A stretch of DNA of 64,000 nt from Chloroflexota bacterium. Lineage in GTDB: Bacteria; Chloroflexota; Anaerolineae; UBA4142. This document shows, piece after piece, positions 53,369-62,178 of the stretch (its first letter is position 1; each line of letters opens with the position of its first letter). The notes under the pieces are model-generated. The model ran no database searches and was not told the DNA's origin. It saw nothing but the letters and a program-made list of their open reading frames with translations. The translations under genes were made by a program, and so were the position numbers. The stretch is from contig JACRMI010000088.1 of assembly GCA_016215025.1 (NCBI GenBank), positions 1-64,000 of the forward strand, in the 5' to 3' direction.

Positions 53369-54259
53369 ATGAACAAAGGTATTTGGTACGCCTTCGCTGC
53401 ATATTCGTTCTGGGGACTTTTCCCGATCTATTGGAAATGGCTCTATCAAGTCAGCGCGCTCGAAATCATCAGCCATCGCATCATCTGGTCGTGCGTGATT
53501 CTGATGATCGTCATCGTGGCGCTCCGTCAATGGAGTGCTTTTCGCCATGCAGCGCTCAACCCACGCATTCTCAAAATCTATGCTGTCGCCGGAATTCTAT
53601 TGACCATCAACTGGCTTGTCTACGTGTGGGCGGTCAATGCGGGCTATGTCGTCGAGTCGAGTCTGGGCTATTATATCAATCCGCTAGTCAGTGTGATTCT
53701 CGGCGTGGCCTTTTTGCGCGAACGATTGCGCTCGTGGCAATGGCTTGCACTTGGCATTGCAACCATCGGCGTGCTTTATCTGACGCTGGCGTACGGCTCG
53801 CTGCCGTGGATTGCGTTGACGCTAGCTGTAACATTCGGCACGTACGGTCTGGTCAAGAAAAAAGCGCCGCTGAATTCGCTTTACGGACTTGCGCTTGAGA
53901 CAAGCATCGTTTTTATTCCCGCGTTGGCATTTCTGTTTTTCGTCGAAGCGACGAGCCAAGGCGCATTTCTCCACAACGGCATCGTGCTCGATATGGTGAT
54001 GATGGGCGCGGGCATCGTAACCACCATCCCGCTTTTGCTCTTTGCGTCGGCGGCGCAGCGTATTCCGCTATCGCTCATCGGCATCTTGCAGTACGTTTCG
54101 CCGACGCTGCAATTTTTGCTCGGTATCTTTGTTTACGGCGAACCCTTTTCGCCAGCCCAATTCATTGGCTTTGGTATGGTCTGGATCGCGCTGCTCATTT
54201 TTGGCGTCGAAGGATTTCTCAATCACCGTGCGCAACCCGTCGCGGCGATTGCAGAATAG
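53369..54259 (+). CDS. rarD: RarD/EamA-type drug-metabolite transporter
   Basis: 296 residues, ten transmembrane helices. N-terminal M-N-K-G-I-W-Y-A-F-A-A-Y-S-F-W-G-L-F-P-I-Y-W-K is the RarD signature. GAGGA precedes tandem ATGs at 53366 and 53369; the second is better spaced and fits the family. The MerB-like gene follows by 11 nt, so the two are probably co-transcribed. Confidence 0.9.
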   Translation: MNKGIWYAFAAYSFWGLFPIYWKWLYQVSALEIISHRIIWSCVILMIVIVALRQWSAFRHAALNPRILKIYAVAGILLTINWLVYVWAVNAGYVVESSLGYYINPLVSVILGVAFLRERLRSWQWLALGIATIGVLYLTLAYGSLPWIALTLAVTFGTYGLVKKKAPLNSLYGLALETSIVFIPALAFLFFVEATSQGAFLHNGIVLDMVMMGAGIVTTIPLLLFASAAQRIPLSLIGILQYVSPTLQFLLGIFVYGEPFSPAQFIGFGMVWIALLIFGVEGFLNHRAQPVAAIAE

Positions 54260-54270
54260 GCGAGGCAGAG

Positions 54271-54951
54271 ATGATGACTATCGATGAAACTTTACTGTGG
54301 GATGTCCGTTTTTTCATCTATCAGCATTTTGTGTCAACGGCGCGACCGCCGAGCGTGGATGAGACCGCCGATCATTTTCTCATCAGCGCAGGACAAGCGG
54401 CAATGCTTTACCAAGAACTCGGTCGCCGCCACGCGATCTTTCTCGACCCAGAGACCCAAGTCATTCGGATGGCGAATCCATTTTCCGCTGTGCCTACCGC
54501 TTTTCAGGTTCACGCGCAAGGCAACATCTACTGGGCAAATTGCGGCTGGGACGCGCTAGGTATTCCTGCGGCGCTGCATTCTGATGCGACTATCCAAGCG
54601 AGCTGCGCAGAGAACGGACAACCGATTACGCTAACCGTGCAAAACGGTCGGGTAACGCATCACGGTGAACGCATTCACTTTTTGCTTCCATTTTCTCGTT
54701 GGTACGACGACCTCATTTTGACCTGAGCAACGATTCTGCTCTTCCGGTCGGAAGAAGCAATTGACCGATGGTGTGCCGTCGGGAATTTTAAACGCGGCGA
54801 ATCGCTCTCGGTCGATCAAGTGTGGCAACTCTCCCAACTGTGGTACTACAATCGCCTGCGGCCTGAATATCATGGCAGGTCAAGCGCGCAAGTCGCTGCA
54901 ATATTCAAAGAAATGGGGCTTGTGACGCCGTTTTGGGATATGCCGAGCTAG
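54271..54951 (+). CDS. MerB-family organomercurial lyase-like selenoprotein, UGA-decoded Sec152
   Basis: Read through one in-frame TGA (54724-54726), the frame gives 226 residues ending at TAG 54951. An N-terminal helical region (about 1-55) is followed by the MerB core: A-N-P-F-S-A-V-P-T, Y-W-A-N-C-G-W-D-A-L-G-I-P with Cys91 and Asp94, and W-Y-D-D-L-I-L-T. Next come the TGA, then A-T-I-L-L-F-R-S-E-E and a family-like tail to F-W-D-M-P-S. E. coli MerB cleaves the carbon-mercury bond with Cys96, Asp99 and Cys159. The spacing here (91, 94, 152) puts the TGA at the second catalytic Cys. A SECIS-like hairpin follows at once. Without recoding, the product would stop at residue 151, losing a catalytic residue and a third of the protein. 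I infer selenocysteine. Substrate is unproven; the family also has non-mercury members. Confidence 0.8.
54724..54760 (+). promoter_or_regulatory. Bacterial SECIS-like element (UGA plus hairpin)
   Basis: The TGA at 54724-54726 is followed by a stem: TGCTCTTCC (54737-54745) with GGAAGAAGCA (54750-54759), nine pairs and one bulged A. The apical loop is GGTC (54746-54749). The loop begins 19 nt after the TGA. In E. coli fdhF the SECIS loop also contains GGUC, at nearly the same distance, and also has a bulge in the stem. The hairpin lies within the reading frame, as bacterial SECIS elements do. Confidence 0.75.
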
Positions 54952-54997
54952 CCGATTTCATTTGAATACTTGAGACCAAGCCACACTTTACACCCTT

Positions 54998-55026
54998 TTG
55001 ATTCGATTTCCACCCTCGTGTATAAT
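54998..55026 (+). promoter_or_regulatory. Promoter of the first glycoside-hydrolase-like gene
   Basis: TTGATT (54998-55003), 17-nt spacer, TATAAT (55021-55026). Leader about 120 nt with GAAGGAGGGA at 55059-55068, far from the ATG at 55153. Confidence 0.75.
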
Positions 55027-55152
55027 TGACCCAGCCACATCGATACTTGTTCGACCTCGAAGGAGGGACAGGGTTGTTCCAATTTACTTTCCACGTCTAG
55101 ACGCCTCACCGATATTCCGCCAAACTCACTATTCATTTTGTTAGAGGTCAGG

Positions 55153-58100
55153 ATGCCATCCAAACTATCGTTTCACATTAGCGGTTACACCTCCAAGACA
55201 TTCGACAATTTAGAGCGTGTGCAGCCCAGCGTCGTCAAAATCTACGACGACAACAGCGAAATGAATGTCGACGAAATTCGTCGCCGCTGCAGTGCCCTCA
55301 TCGTTTATCGCGAAGTGTCCGATTTCGATTATCACCGCACCGCCGACGAATTTTATTTCCTCATCAAGAATAGCATCGATAAACTACGCGGCCGCGGCAT
55401 CATTTGGGAAGGCGTCAACGAGCCAGTGCCCGATTCGACCGAAAACGCCAAGGCGCTCAACAAGTGGATCACGCGCTTTGCGCAAATCATGCATTCGGAA
55501 GGTGAACTCGTCGGCGGATTTTCTTGGTCGACCGGAAATCCAACACCCGCCATGTGGAACCAGATCGTGCCGTACATGGTCGAAGCCGCTGCCGCATGCG
55601 ATTTTCACACGTTCCACGAGTACTACAATACCTGGTCACAGACCGGCGATTGGGGGCGCTATCGCGCGTTTGAACAAGCGATGCCGGCATATGCGCGCAA
55701 GCCCGTCATCATCACCGAATGCGGTTTCGATATGAGCGGGCAAATGGAGGGCGGCTATCAGGGTCACATCACCGAAGCCGAGTACATTGAAATTCTCAAG
55801 CAGTACGATCAATTGTTGCTGCAAGACCCGTACGTGCTCGGCTCGACGATTTTCCAGTGGGGCGGCAGCCAGTGGCGTTCGTTTGAAATCTCGGCGATCA
55901 TCGACCGCATCGGCGATTACATGGTTGCGGTGGGACAAGGTTATCGCATTCCGCATCCCTATCCGCTGCCGGTGTTTGGCCCCACACGCACGTTCACCGC
56001 AATGCCCGCGGAAATTCAAGTGGGTCAATCGACGACGCTGCAATGGAGCATCGACGATGCCGCGAGTGTGACCCTCGACGGGGTGCTGGTTCCCGCCGTA
56101 AGTTCAACCGTCGTCACGCCAACGCAGACCACAACGTACACGTTGCACGTCGTGGCAGCCGACGGCACAATGGAGGACTTGACGGCGACCGTTACCGTCG
56201 CAACGAGCGCAACGCCGATTCTCACGAATGTCACGCTGACTCCGGCCAACGTCGCCGTCGGTCAATTGCTCAATGTGAGCATCACCGTGACCAACACCAC
56301 GGCGCAAACATTGGAAACTCAGGAGCCGAACCCAGGATTTGTGTACGACGAAGGCGATACGTTTTACACGCGCGGTTTCCCGGACATGGCGAATGCGTTT
56401 CGCGTGGGGATCGATTTTGAGGGGCGCGACAAGACCATGATCGATCATCCGTATCGCTGGGGGTTGGGCGCGCCGCTCGCGCCGGGGCAATCGGCAACCA
56501 TCACCGGTGCGATTCGATTGAAAACGCCGCGCTCGGGAAAATATTGGGCGGGTTTGGTGCAGGAACAGGTGCGCTGGATTCAAGATAATGTCGGAACCCA
56601 GGTCGTCACGGTCAGCCCTGTCTCTGGCGCGTTCGCGCGAATCACGCAAGTGAGCATGACGCCGACCAAACTGAATCAAGACCAATTGCTCACCGTGAGC
56701 ATCACCGTTCAGAATAACGGCAACGCGCCACTCGTATCGCAAGGGCCCAATCCTGGGTTTGTGTACGATGAAGGCGATACGTTCTACACGCGCGGTTTTC
56801 CCGACACGCCCGGCGCATTCCGTGTTGGCGTCGATTTCGACGGGCGCACTGGCATCGACCATCCTTATCGCTGGGGGCTTGGCGCGCCGCTCGCGCCCGG
56901 CGAGACGCGTACGATCACCGGATCGATTCGGTTGAAAAACCTGCAATCGAAAAATTACTGGGTCGGTCTGGTGCAAGAAGCCACGGCCTGGGTGCAAGAC
57001 AATCTTGGCAAGCAAATGGTCACGGTCACTCCTGCGACCTCACCGCACATTGTCTCGGTCGCATTCTCGCCCACGTCGCTTGCATCCGGCGATTTGCTGC
57101 GCGTCGATTTTGCGGTTCGCAACAGTGGTGCGACTACCCTGACGACGCAGGGACCGGAGCCAGGATTCATCTACGACGAAGGCGATACCTTCGACTCGCG
57201 TGGATTTGCGGCAGTTGCTGGCAACATGCGCGTCGGCATCGATTTCGAGGGACGCACCGGCATCGATCATCCGTATCGCTGGGGTTTGGGCGCGCCACTC
57301 GAACCCGGGCAAAGCACGACGATCACCGGTTATATTCGATTGAAAAATACCCAATCGAGAGATTATTGGGCGGGCTTGGTGACCGAATGGGTCGCGTGGC
57401 TGCAAGACCATCAAGGCACCCAAACGATCACCGTTACTCCGTCCACCGGTCAGCCCCAAGTGATTCACGTTCACAATCGACTTGCGACGACGTGGAATGG
57501 TCAACAAAAATACTGGGAGTTTATCGACCAAAATGTTGTGAATGCGATGGTGGAACGCGGACTCGTCGATCTCACCGGCACCACCTCGCTCGCCGATGCA
57601 TGGAAAAAACTTTTGCCGAATTATCAATCGGGGCAGGGGATCGCCATCAAAATAAACATGACGAATGGCGGCAACGGCAACCTCGATCAAACAATTCAAA
57701 CGATCAATGCCATCGTGCGCGGACTCGTTCAACGCGGCGTGCAGCCCGGCGACGTGTGGGTGACCGATCCGCTCCGGACTTTTCCGCCGCACTTTATCGA
57801 GGGGAATCTTTATCCGGGCATCAAATTTTACGATGTGACCGTGCACGATCAGACTGGGTTTACGAGCAATGATCCCAACGCGATCATCACTTCTCCGACG
57901 CCGCCGAACATTCCGACGTTCCCGCAAGTTAAAATCTCCGATGTGTTGATTAACGCGACCTACATCATCAACGTGCCGATTCTCAAAGGGCATTTGATGG
58001 GCGCGGGCGTTACGCTGGGATTCAAAAACTGGTTAGGCGCGACGAACAATCCCAGCGGATTCCATCCCTATATTTTCCCCGCCGGCGTTTACTTTGGTCT

Positions 58101-58434
58101 CGACTATAATCCGCTCGTCGATCTCAACGCCAATCCGCACATTCGCTACAAGTCGGTTGTGACCATCGCCGATGGATTGTTCACGGGCAACGATTGGAAT
58201 TCACCAGTGTTGCCGATGGTGACATTCGGCAATCAGACACCGAGCAGTCTGTTCTTTGCCACAGACCCGGTCGCGCTCGATTCGGTCTTGTGCGACCTTG
58301 TTTCCGCCGAGTGGTCGGTCTCCGGCGGCGCGGACAATTATCTACGCCTCGCCGAAGCGCGCGGGTTGGGTGTTTATGAGCATCGCACGCCCAGCGGCTA
58401 TGCCAAAATCGACTCTCGGCGGATAGAAATGTAG
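55153..58434 (+). CDS. Giant protein: GH-A-type glycoside hydrolase-like barrel, Ig-like repeats, DUF362 C terminus
   Basis: 1093 residues. A TIM-barrel-like domain (about 1-265) has W-E-G-V-N-E-P (acid/base Glu90) and V-I-I-T-E-C-G-F-D (nucleophile Glu189), the clan GH-A pattern. Then a short Ig-like module (about 280-355) and three repeats of about 120 residues (about 360-760), each with P-G-F-V/I-Y-D-E-G-D-T-F and I-D-H-P-Y-R-W-G-L-G-A-P-L. The C-terminal DUF362-like domain (about 775-1090; V-P-I-L-K-G-H, G-F-K-N-W-L-G) is an iron-sulfur or metal-linked family. No signal peptide is visible: the barrel starts at residue 3. The DUF362 fusion is unusual. A GAGGTCAGG site precedes ATG 55153. 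Confidence 0.8.
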   Translation: MPSKLSFHISGYTSKTFDNLERVQPSVVKIYDDNSEMNVDEIRRRCSALIVYREVSDFDYHRTADEFYFLIKNSIDKLRGRGIIWEGVNEPVPDSTENAKALNKWITRFAQIMHSEGELVGGFSWSTGNPTPAMWNQIVPYMVEAAAACDFHTFHEYYNTWSQTGDWGRYRAFEQAMPAYARKPVIITECGFDMSGQMEGGYQGHITEAEYIEILKQYDQLLLQDPYVLGSTIFQWGGSQWRSFEISAIIDRIGDYMVAVGQGYRIPHPYPLPVFGPTRTFTAMPAEIQVGQSTTLQWSIDDAASVTLDGVLVPAVSSTVVTPTQTTTYTLHVVAADGTMEDLTATVTVATSATPILTNVTLTPANVAVGQLLNVSITVTNTTAQTLETQEPNPGFVYDEGDTFYTRGFPDMANAFRVGIDFEGRDKTMIDHPYRWGLGAPLAPGQSATITGAIRLKTPRSGKYWAGLVQEQVRWIQDNVGTQVVTVSPVSGAFARITQVSMTPTKLNQDQLLTVSITVQNNGNAPLVSQGPNPGFVYDEGDTFYTRGFPDTPGAFRVGVDFDGRTGIDHPYRWGLGAPLAPGETRTITGSIRLKNLQSKNYWVGLVQEATAWVQDNLGKQMVTVTPATSPHIVSVAFSPTSLASGDLLRVDFAVRNSGATTLTTQGPEPGFIYDEGDTFDSRGFAAVAGNMRVGIDFEGRTGIDHPYRWGLGAPLEPGQSTTITGYIRLKNTQSRDYWAGLVTEWVAWLQDHQGTQTITVTPSTGQPQVIHVHNRLATTWNGQQKYWEFIDQNVVNAMVERGLVDLTGTTSLADAWKKLLPNYQSGQGIAIKINMTNGGNGNLDQTIQTINAIVRGLVQRGVQPGDVWVTDPLRTFPPHFIEGNLYPGIKFYDVTVHDQTGFTSNDPNAIITSPTPPNIPTFPQVKISDVLINATYIINVPILKGHLMGAGVTLGFKNWLGATNNPSGFHPYIFPAGVYFGLDYNPLVDLNANPHIRYKSVVTIADGLFTGNDWNSPVLPMVTFGNQTPSSLFFATDPVALDSVLCDLVSAEWSVSGGADNYLRLAEARGLGVYEHRTPSGYAKIDSRRIEM

Positions 58435-58660
58435 GGCAAGTTTCTAACTTGCCACACTATTGGCAAATTGGAAATTTGCCCCACAATCGACAATCCGGGA
58501 ATAGAAATGTAGGGCAAGTTTCTAACTTGGCTCGCTCAGGCAAATTGGAAATTTGCCCCACAATCGACAATCCGGGGATAGAAATGTAGGGCAAGTTTCT
58601 AACTTGGCTCGCTCAGGCAAATTTCCAATTTGCCCAACAATCAACAATCAACGGATAGAG
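58421..58660 (+). repeat. Tandem ~77-bp repeat, about three copies, between the giant paralogues
   Basis: Copies begin near 58421, 58498 and 58576. Each contains a hairpin (GGGCAAGTTTCTAACTTG) and a second hairpin (GGCAAATTGGAAATTTGCC). The first copy overlaps the stop codon of the upstream gene. Single relatives are at 14628-14650, 17864-17885 and 12527-12547. This accounts for most of the gap 58435-58731; the remainder is the ribosome site AAGGAG and leader. Confidence 0.9.
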
Positions 58661-58731
58661 CTGTAGGGAACGATCGTCGTAGCGTTTCTTGGGAACGGAG
58701 CAGCGTCCGTTCCAAACCAAGGAGCATAACA

Positions 58732-61700
58732 ATGCCTTCCAAACTTTCGGTCCATCTGAGCGGTTATCCCAACAAAACGTTTGATATTCTAACCAAGATG
58801 CAGCCGAGCGTCGTCAAGGTGTTCAATATAAACAGCGAGATGAACATCGACACGATTCGCCAAGTATCGCCCAAGACGATCATCGTTTATCGTCAGTACT
58901 CGGATCTCGATTATCACAGCTCGGCGGATGCGTTCTTTGCTGAGCTAGGCGAATCGATCAACAAGCTGCGCGGGCGCGGCATCTTGTGGGAAGGCATCAA
59001 CGAGCCGGTGGTGAATACGGCCGACGACGCCAACGCGTTGAATGCATGGTGGCTGCGCTTTGCGCAACTCATGCACGCGCAGAACGAAATGGTCGCAGGA
59101 TTTTCCTGGTCGACGGGAAACCCGACGTCTGAGAAAATATCGATGGTTGTTCCGCTGGTCGCCGAAGCGGCTGCGGCGATGGATGTGCATTCATTTCACG
59201 AGTACTATAAACAAGCCGGGCAGCAAGTCGATTGGGGCAAGTATCGTACGTTTGAACAAATGCTTCCTGCGGCGTCGCGCAAGCCGGTCGTCATCACCGA
59301 ATGCGGCTGGGACGACAACGGCGATCCGACGACGGGCGGTTACAAAGGCAAGGTATCGTCGCAACAATATCTCGAAATTCTCAAAGCGTACGATGCCATC
59401 CTCATGCAAGACCCATATGTGCTGGGCTCGACGGTATTCGAGTGGGGTGATTTCAACTGGTCGTCGTTTGAACTCGATTCAATGATCGATCTGTTTGCCA
59501 ACTATGTTACGTCGGTTGGCGGCGGAGTGGTGACGCCCAAACCGTGGCCTATTCCGGTCTTTGGTCCGCCTACACCAACGTACTCTTTCAGCGCAACGCC
59601 CACGTCCATCATCGCCGGTCAAAGTGCGACGTTGAAATGGGATTGCGACAACGTGCGCCAAGTCTTGCTCGATGGGCAAGCGGTTGCGAATCACGGAACG
59701 AGAAGCGTCAAGCCAACTACATTGACGACATATACTTTGCGTGTGATTCTCAACGACGGCAGCGTCAAGCAATTGACGGCGACGGTTGCCGTGACTGCGG
59801 CGGGTGTTGTTCACATCGCCAGCGTTTCGCTCACGCCAACTTCGCTCGCACCGGGCGACACACTGAACGTTAGCATCGTCGTCAAGAACGACACGGTGAA
59901 CACGGTGCAAACGCAGGGACCGAATCCTGGTTTTGCTTACGAAGAAGGCGATACGTTCATCAGTCGCGGATTCAGTTCGATCAAGAATGCTTGGCGAGTG
60001 GGGATCGATTTCGACGGACGCACCGGCATTGATCATCCGTATCGTTGGGGACTGAGTGCGCCGCTTGCGCCGGGTCAATCGACAACGATCACGGGCACGA
60101 TTAAACTCAAAACGACGCGCGCTATAAATTATTGGGCGGGCTTGGTGAACGAACTCATCGCGTGGAAGGAAGACAAAAAAGGAACGCAACTCATCACTGT
60201 TGCCCCCGCACCACATCCTGAGCCAACGTTCTCCGCATCTCCACGCGAAATCACAGTCAATCAAAAGGCAACATTGCAGTGGAATGCGACCGGTGCAAGT
60301 GCGGTGACGCTGAATGGACAAGCGGTCGCTTTGCAAGGCACGCAAAACGTCGCGCCAACGCAAACGACGACGTACGCCTTGCAAGTGAAATTCGCCGATG
60401 GCAGCACGCAGAATTTGTTGACCACCGTAACGGTGAACGTTGTCCCTGGTCCGGGTCCCACTCGTCCGCCGACCGTCGTCATCACGCCGGAGAATATCGC
60501 GCAACTCAAAACGTATCCGCGACCGACGAATGATAATGGACGCGGCTTGCATTTCAATATCGATTTGCGCGACAGCACCAATGTGAATACCGTGGCGCAT
60601 CTGCAATCGATCAATGCGTGTTGGACCTTGATCTATGCCCCAGATGAAAATCAAGCTCTGCGTGCCGCGCGCGCCGCTTGGTCGGCTGGTATTATGCCGG
60701 TCGTGCGCATCGGCAAAAAGGTCGATCAATTTTTCGATCCGGTCGTGTACGTCAACGCGCTCAAGTCGATAGGCGCGCCGCCGTATGTTCAAATCTACAA
60801 CGAACCTGGCGACAATCGCGAGTGGAATAACTGGCCCGGCGATGCGAACTGGCTTGGTATTTTTGCGGCGCGCTGGGCGCAAGCGGCTATTGAAGTGTAC
60901 GACGCAGGTGGGTATCCTGGGTTGCAAGTGCTCGGCGTCGACGAACTGAACGCTGCCGTCGATTCCGTCAAGGTGCAGGGACGTGCCGATATTTTTCAGC
61001 GCACATTTTTCGCGTTGCACAACTATGGCGCGAATCATCCACCCGCCTATCCGTACGACCCGCGCAATCAGCAAGATCATCCCGGCGACACGATTTTGGA
61101 AGACGATACGGCTGTTCTGAATTTTCTCGAAATCGCCAAATGGATGCAGGATCGCATTGGCTTTGTGCTGCCCATCATCGGCGGCGAGGGCGGCTGGGAA
61201 TTTGGCGCTGCCGAAGATAATCGTTATCCCAAAGTCGAACAGCCGTATCATGCCGACTATCACAAGGAAATGTTCGATCAGTTCCGCACTGGCGTTTTAT
61301 CCAACGGCGAGCCGCTGCCGGATTATTTGTTTAGCATCACGCCCTGGATCGAAGGCGGCTGGGGCGCAGACGATTGGTGGGGTGGTCCGCTCGGAACCAA
61401 GACGGAGACGATTGACGCGGTTAATGAGATTCCGGAATTCGTCCGTAAATTTAGTTGGGACAACGGCGGCGTTTTGCCAGGGACAGCTTCGTTCACCGCA
61501 ACGCCGACCTCAATTGCTCAAGGGCAATCTGCAACGCTGCAATGGATCACGTCGAACGCCAGCGCCGTCACGTTGGATGGGCAAGCCGTCGCGACGAATG
61601 GATCGAAAAGCGTTACGCCAACCCAGACCACCACGTTCGCGTTGCACGTCGTCTTCAACGATAGCAGCACCAGAGATTTGACGGCGACGGTAACCGTCAG

Positions 61701-62118
61701 CGGTGGACTGCCGCCGCGCGTCGAATGGGATTCGCGGCTTACCACCCTAGGTGTGACGGTCGATATGAGTACTGCGGCTCATGCGTGGCGCTTGATCTCT
61801 GCAAAATATCAGGACGAAACAGAATCTAGTCTGAATCACAACATCTATTTCACAATGCTCAAAGCCGATGGCACGCGTGCGCCGGGCGTAAAAATAGTTG
61901 TCGATTGGCTGGGGCGCGAGCCGGGCGATGCGCCTGCGATTGTCACGACCGATGGCAATGGCGAAGCGAATTGCCCCTTGTGGGCGGTCATGCATCCAGA
62001 ATTGAAAGACGGTCCATATTTCACGTACGCTAAAGATGCCGCGAGCGATAAGGTGAGTGGCATGGGCTTGCCTGTTGCGCGCCACGTAAATTTTCTGCTG
62101 ACGTTCAAACTCAGTTAG
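58732..62118 (+). CDS. Giant paralogue: two glycoside hydrolase-like barrels with Ig-like modules
   Basis: 1128 residues. The first barrel (about 1-270) is a close paralogue of the preceding protein (M-P-S-K-L-S-x-H, W-E-G-I-N-E-P with Glu91, V-V-I-T-E-C-G-W-D). Then a short Ig-like unit, one P-G-F-A-Y-E-E-G-D-T-F repeat and another Ig-like unit (to about 580). A second barrel-like domain (about 585-910) has Q-I-Y-N-E-P-G-D and I-I-G-G-E-G-G-W-E. It ends with an Ig-like unit and a C-terminal module (about 990-1128). Compared with its neighbour it has one large repeat instead of three and no DUF362. No signal peptide. AAGGAG precedes ATG 58732. Probably glycan-active, substrate unknown. Confidence 0.8.
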   Translation: MPSKLSVHLSGYPNKTFDILTKMQPSVVKVFNINSEMNIDTIRQVSPKTIIVYRQYSDLDYHSSADAFFAELGESINKLRGRGILWEGINEPVVNTADDANALNAWWLRFAQLMHAQNEMVAGFSWSTGNPTSEKISMVVPLVAEAAAAMDVHSFHEYYKQAGQQVDWGKYRTFEQMLPAASRKPVVITECGWDDNGDPTTGGYKGKVSSQQYLEILKAYDAILMQDPYVLGSTVFEWGDFNWSSFELDSMIDLFANYVTSVGGGVVTPKPWPIPVFGPPTPTYSFSATPTSIIAGQSATLKWDCDNVRQVLLDGQAVANHGTRSVKPTTLTTYTLRVILNDGSVKQLTATVAVTAAGVVHIASVSLTPTSLAPGDTLNVSIVVKNDTVNTVQTQGPNPGFAYEEGDTFISRGFSSIKNAWRVGIDFDGRTGIDHPYRWGLSAPLAPGQSTTITGTIKLKTTRAINYWAGLVNELIAWKEDKKGTQLITVAPAPHPEPTFSASPREITVNQKATLQWNATGASAVTLNGQAVALQGTQNVAPTQTTTYALQVKFADGSTQNLLTTVTVNVVPGPGPTRPPTVVITPENIAQLKTYPRPTNDNGRGLHFNIDLRDSTNVNTVAHLQSINACWTLIYAPDENQALRAARAAWSAGIMPVVRIGKKVDQFFDPVVYVNALKSIGAPPYVQIYNEPGDNREWNNWPGDANWLGIFAARWAQAAIEVYDAGGYPGLQVLGVDELNAAVDSVKVQGRADIFQRTFFALHNYGANHPPAYPYDPRNQQDHPGDTILEDDTAVLNFLEIAKWMQDRIGFVLPIIGGEGGWEFGAAEDNRYPKVEQPYHADYHKEMFDQFRTGVLSNGEPLPDYLFSITPWIEGGWGADDWWGGPLGTKTETIDAVNEIPEFVRKFSWDNGGVLPGTASFTATPTSIAQGQSATLQWITSNASAVTLDGQAVATNGSKSVTPTQTTTFALHVVFNDSSTRDLTATVTVSGGLPPRVEWDSRLTTLGVTVDMSTAAHAWRLISAKYQDETESSLNHNIYFTMLKADGTRAPGVKIVVDWLGREPGDAPAIVTTDGNGEANCPLWAVMHPELKDGPYFTYAKDAASDKVSGMGLPVARHVNFLLTFKLS

Positions 62119-62178
62119 AGTACTTGACCCATCTACTGGCTTTTATTTCACGACTAGGTGCCCTCGTAGAATCGACCT

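Noticed and set aside
54724..54726. TGA read as a sense codon because of an alternative genetic code (for example TGA = Trp or Gly)
   Set aside because: Other confident genes in the window end in TGA (yvcK, the GerMN lipoprotein, TlpA-like), so TGA is a normal stop. Only the MerB frame continues past it with family-like sequence and a SECIS-like hairpin.
54271..54726. MerB gene as a pseudogene truncated at residue 151
   Set aside because: The downstream 74 codons are free of stops, stay in the same frame and keep family-like residues, which is not expected of decaying sequence. Still the main competing explanation.
58421..58660. CRISPR array
   Set aside because: Repeats are about 77 bp, nearly contiguous and palindromic, without unique spacers or cas genes.
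59479..61263. Long minus-strand ORF (594 codons) opposite the second giant protein
   Set aside because: Arg/Ile-rich translation typical of an antisense shadow; the plus-strand protein has clear domains and a paralogue.
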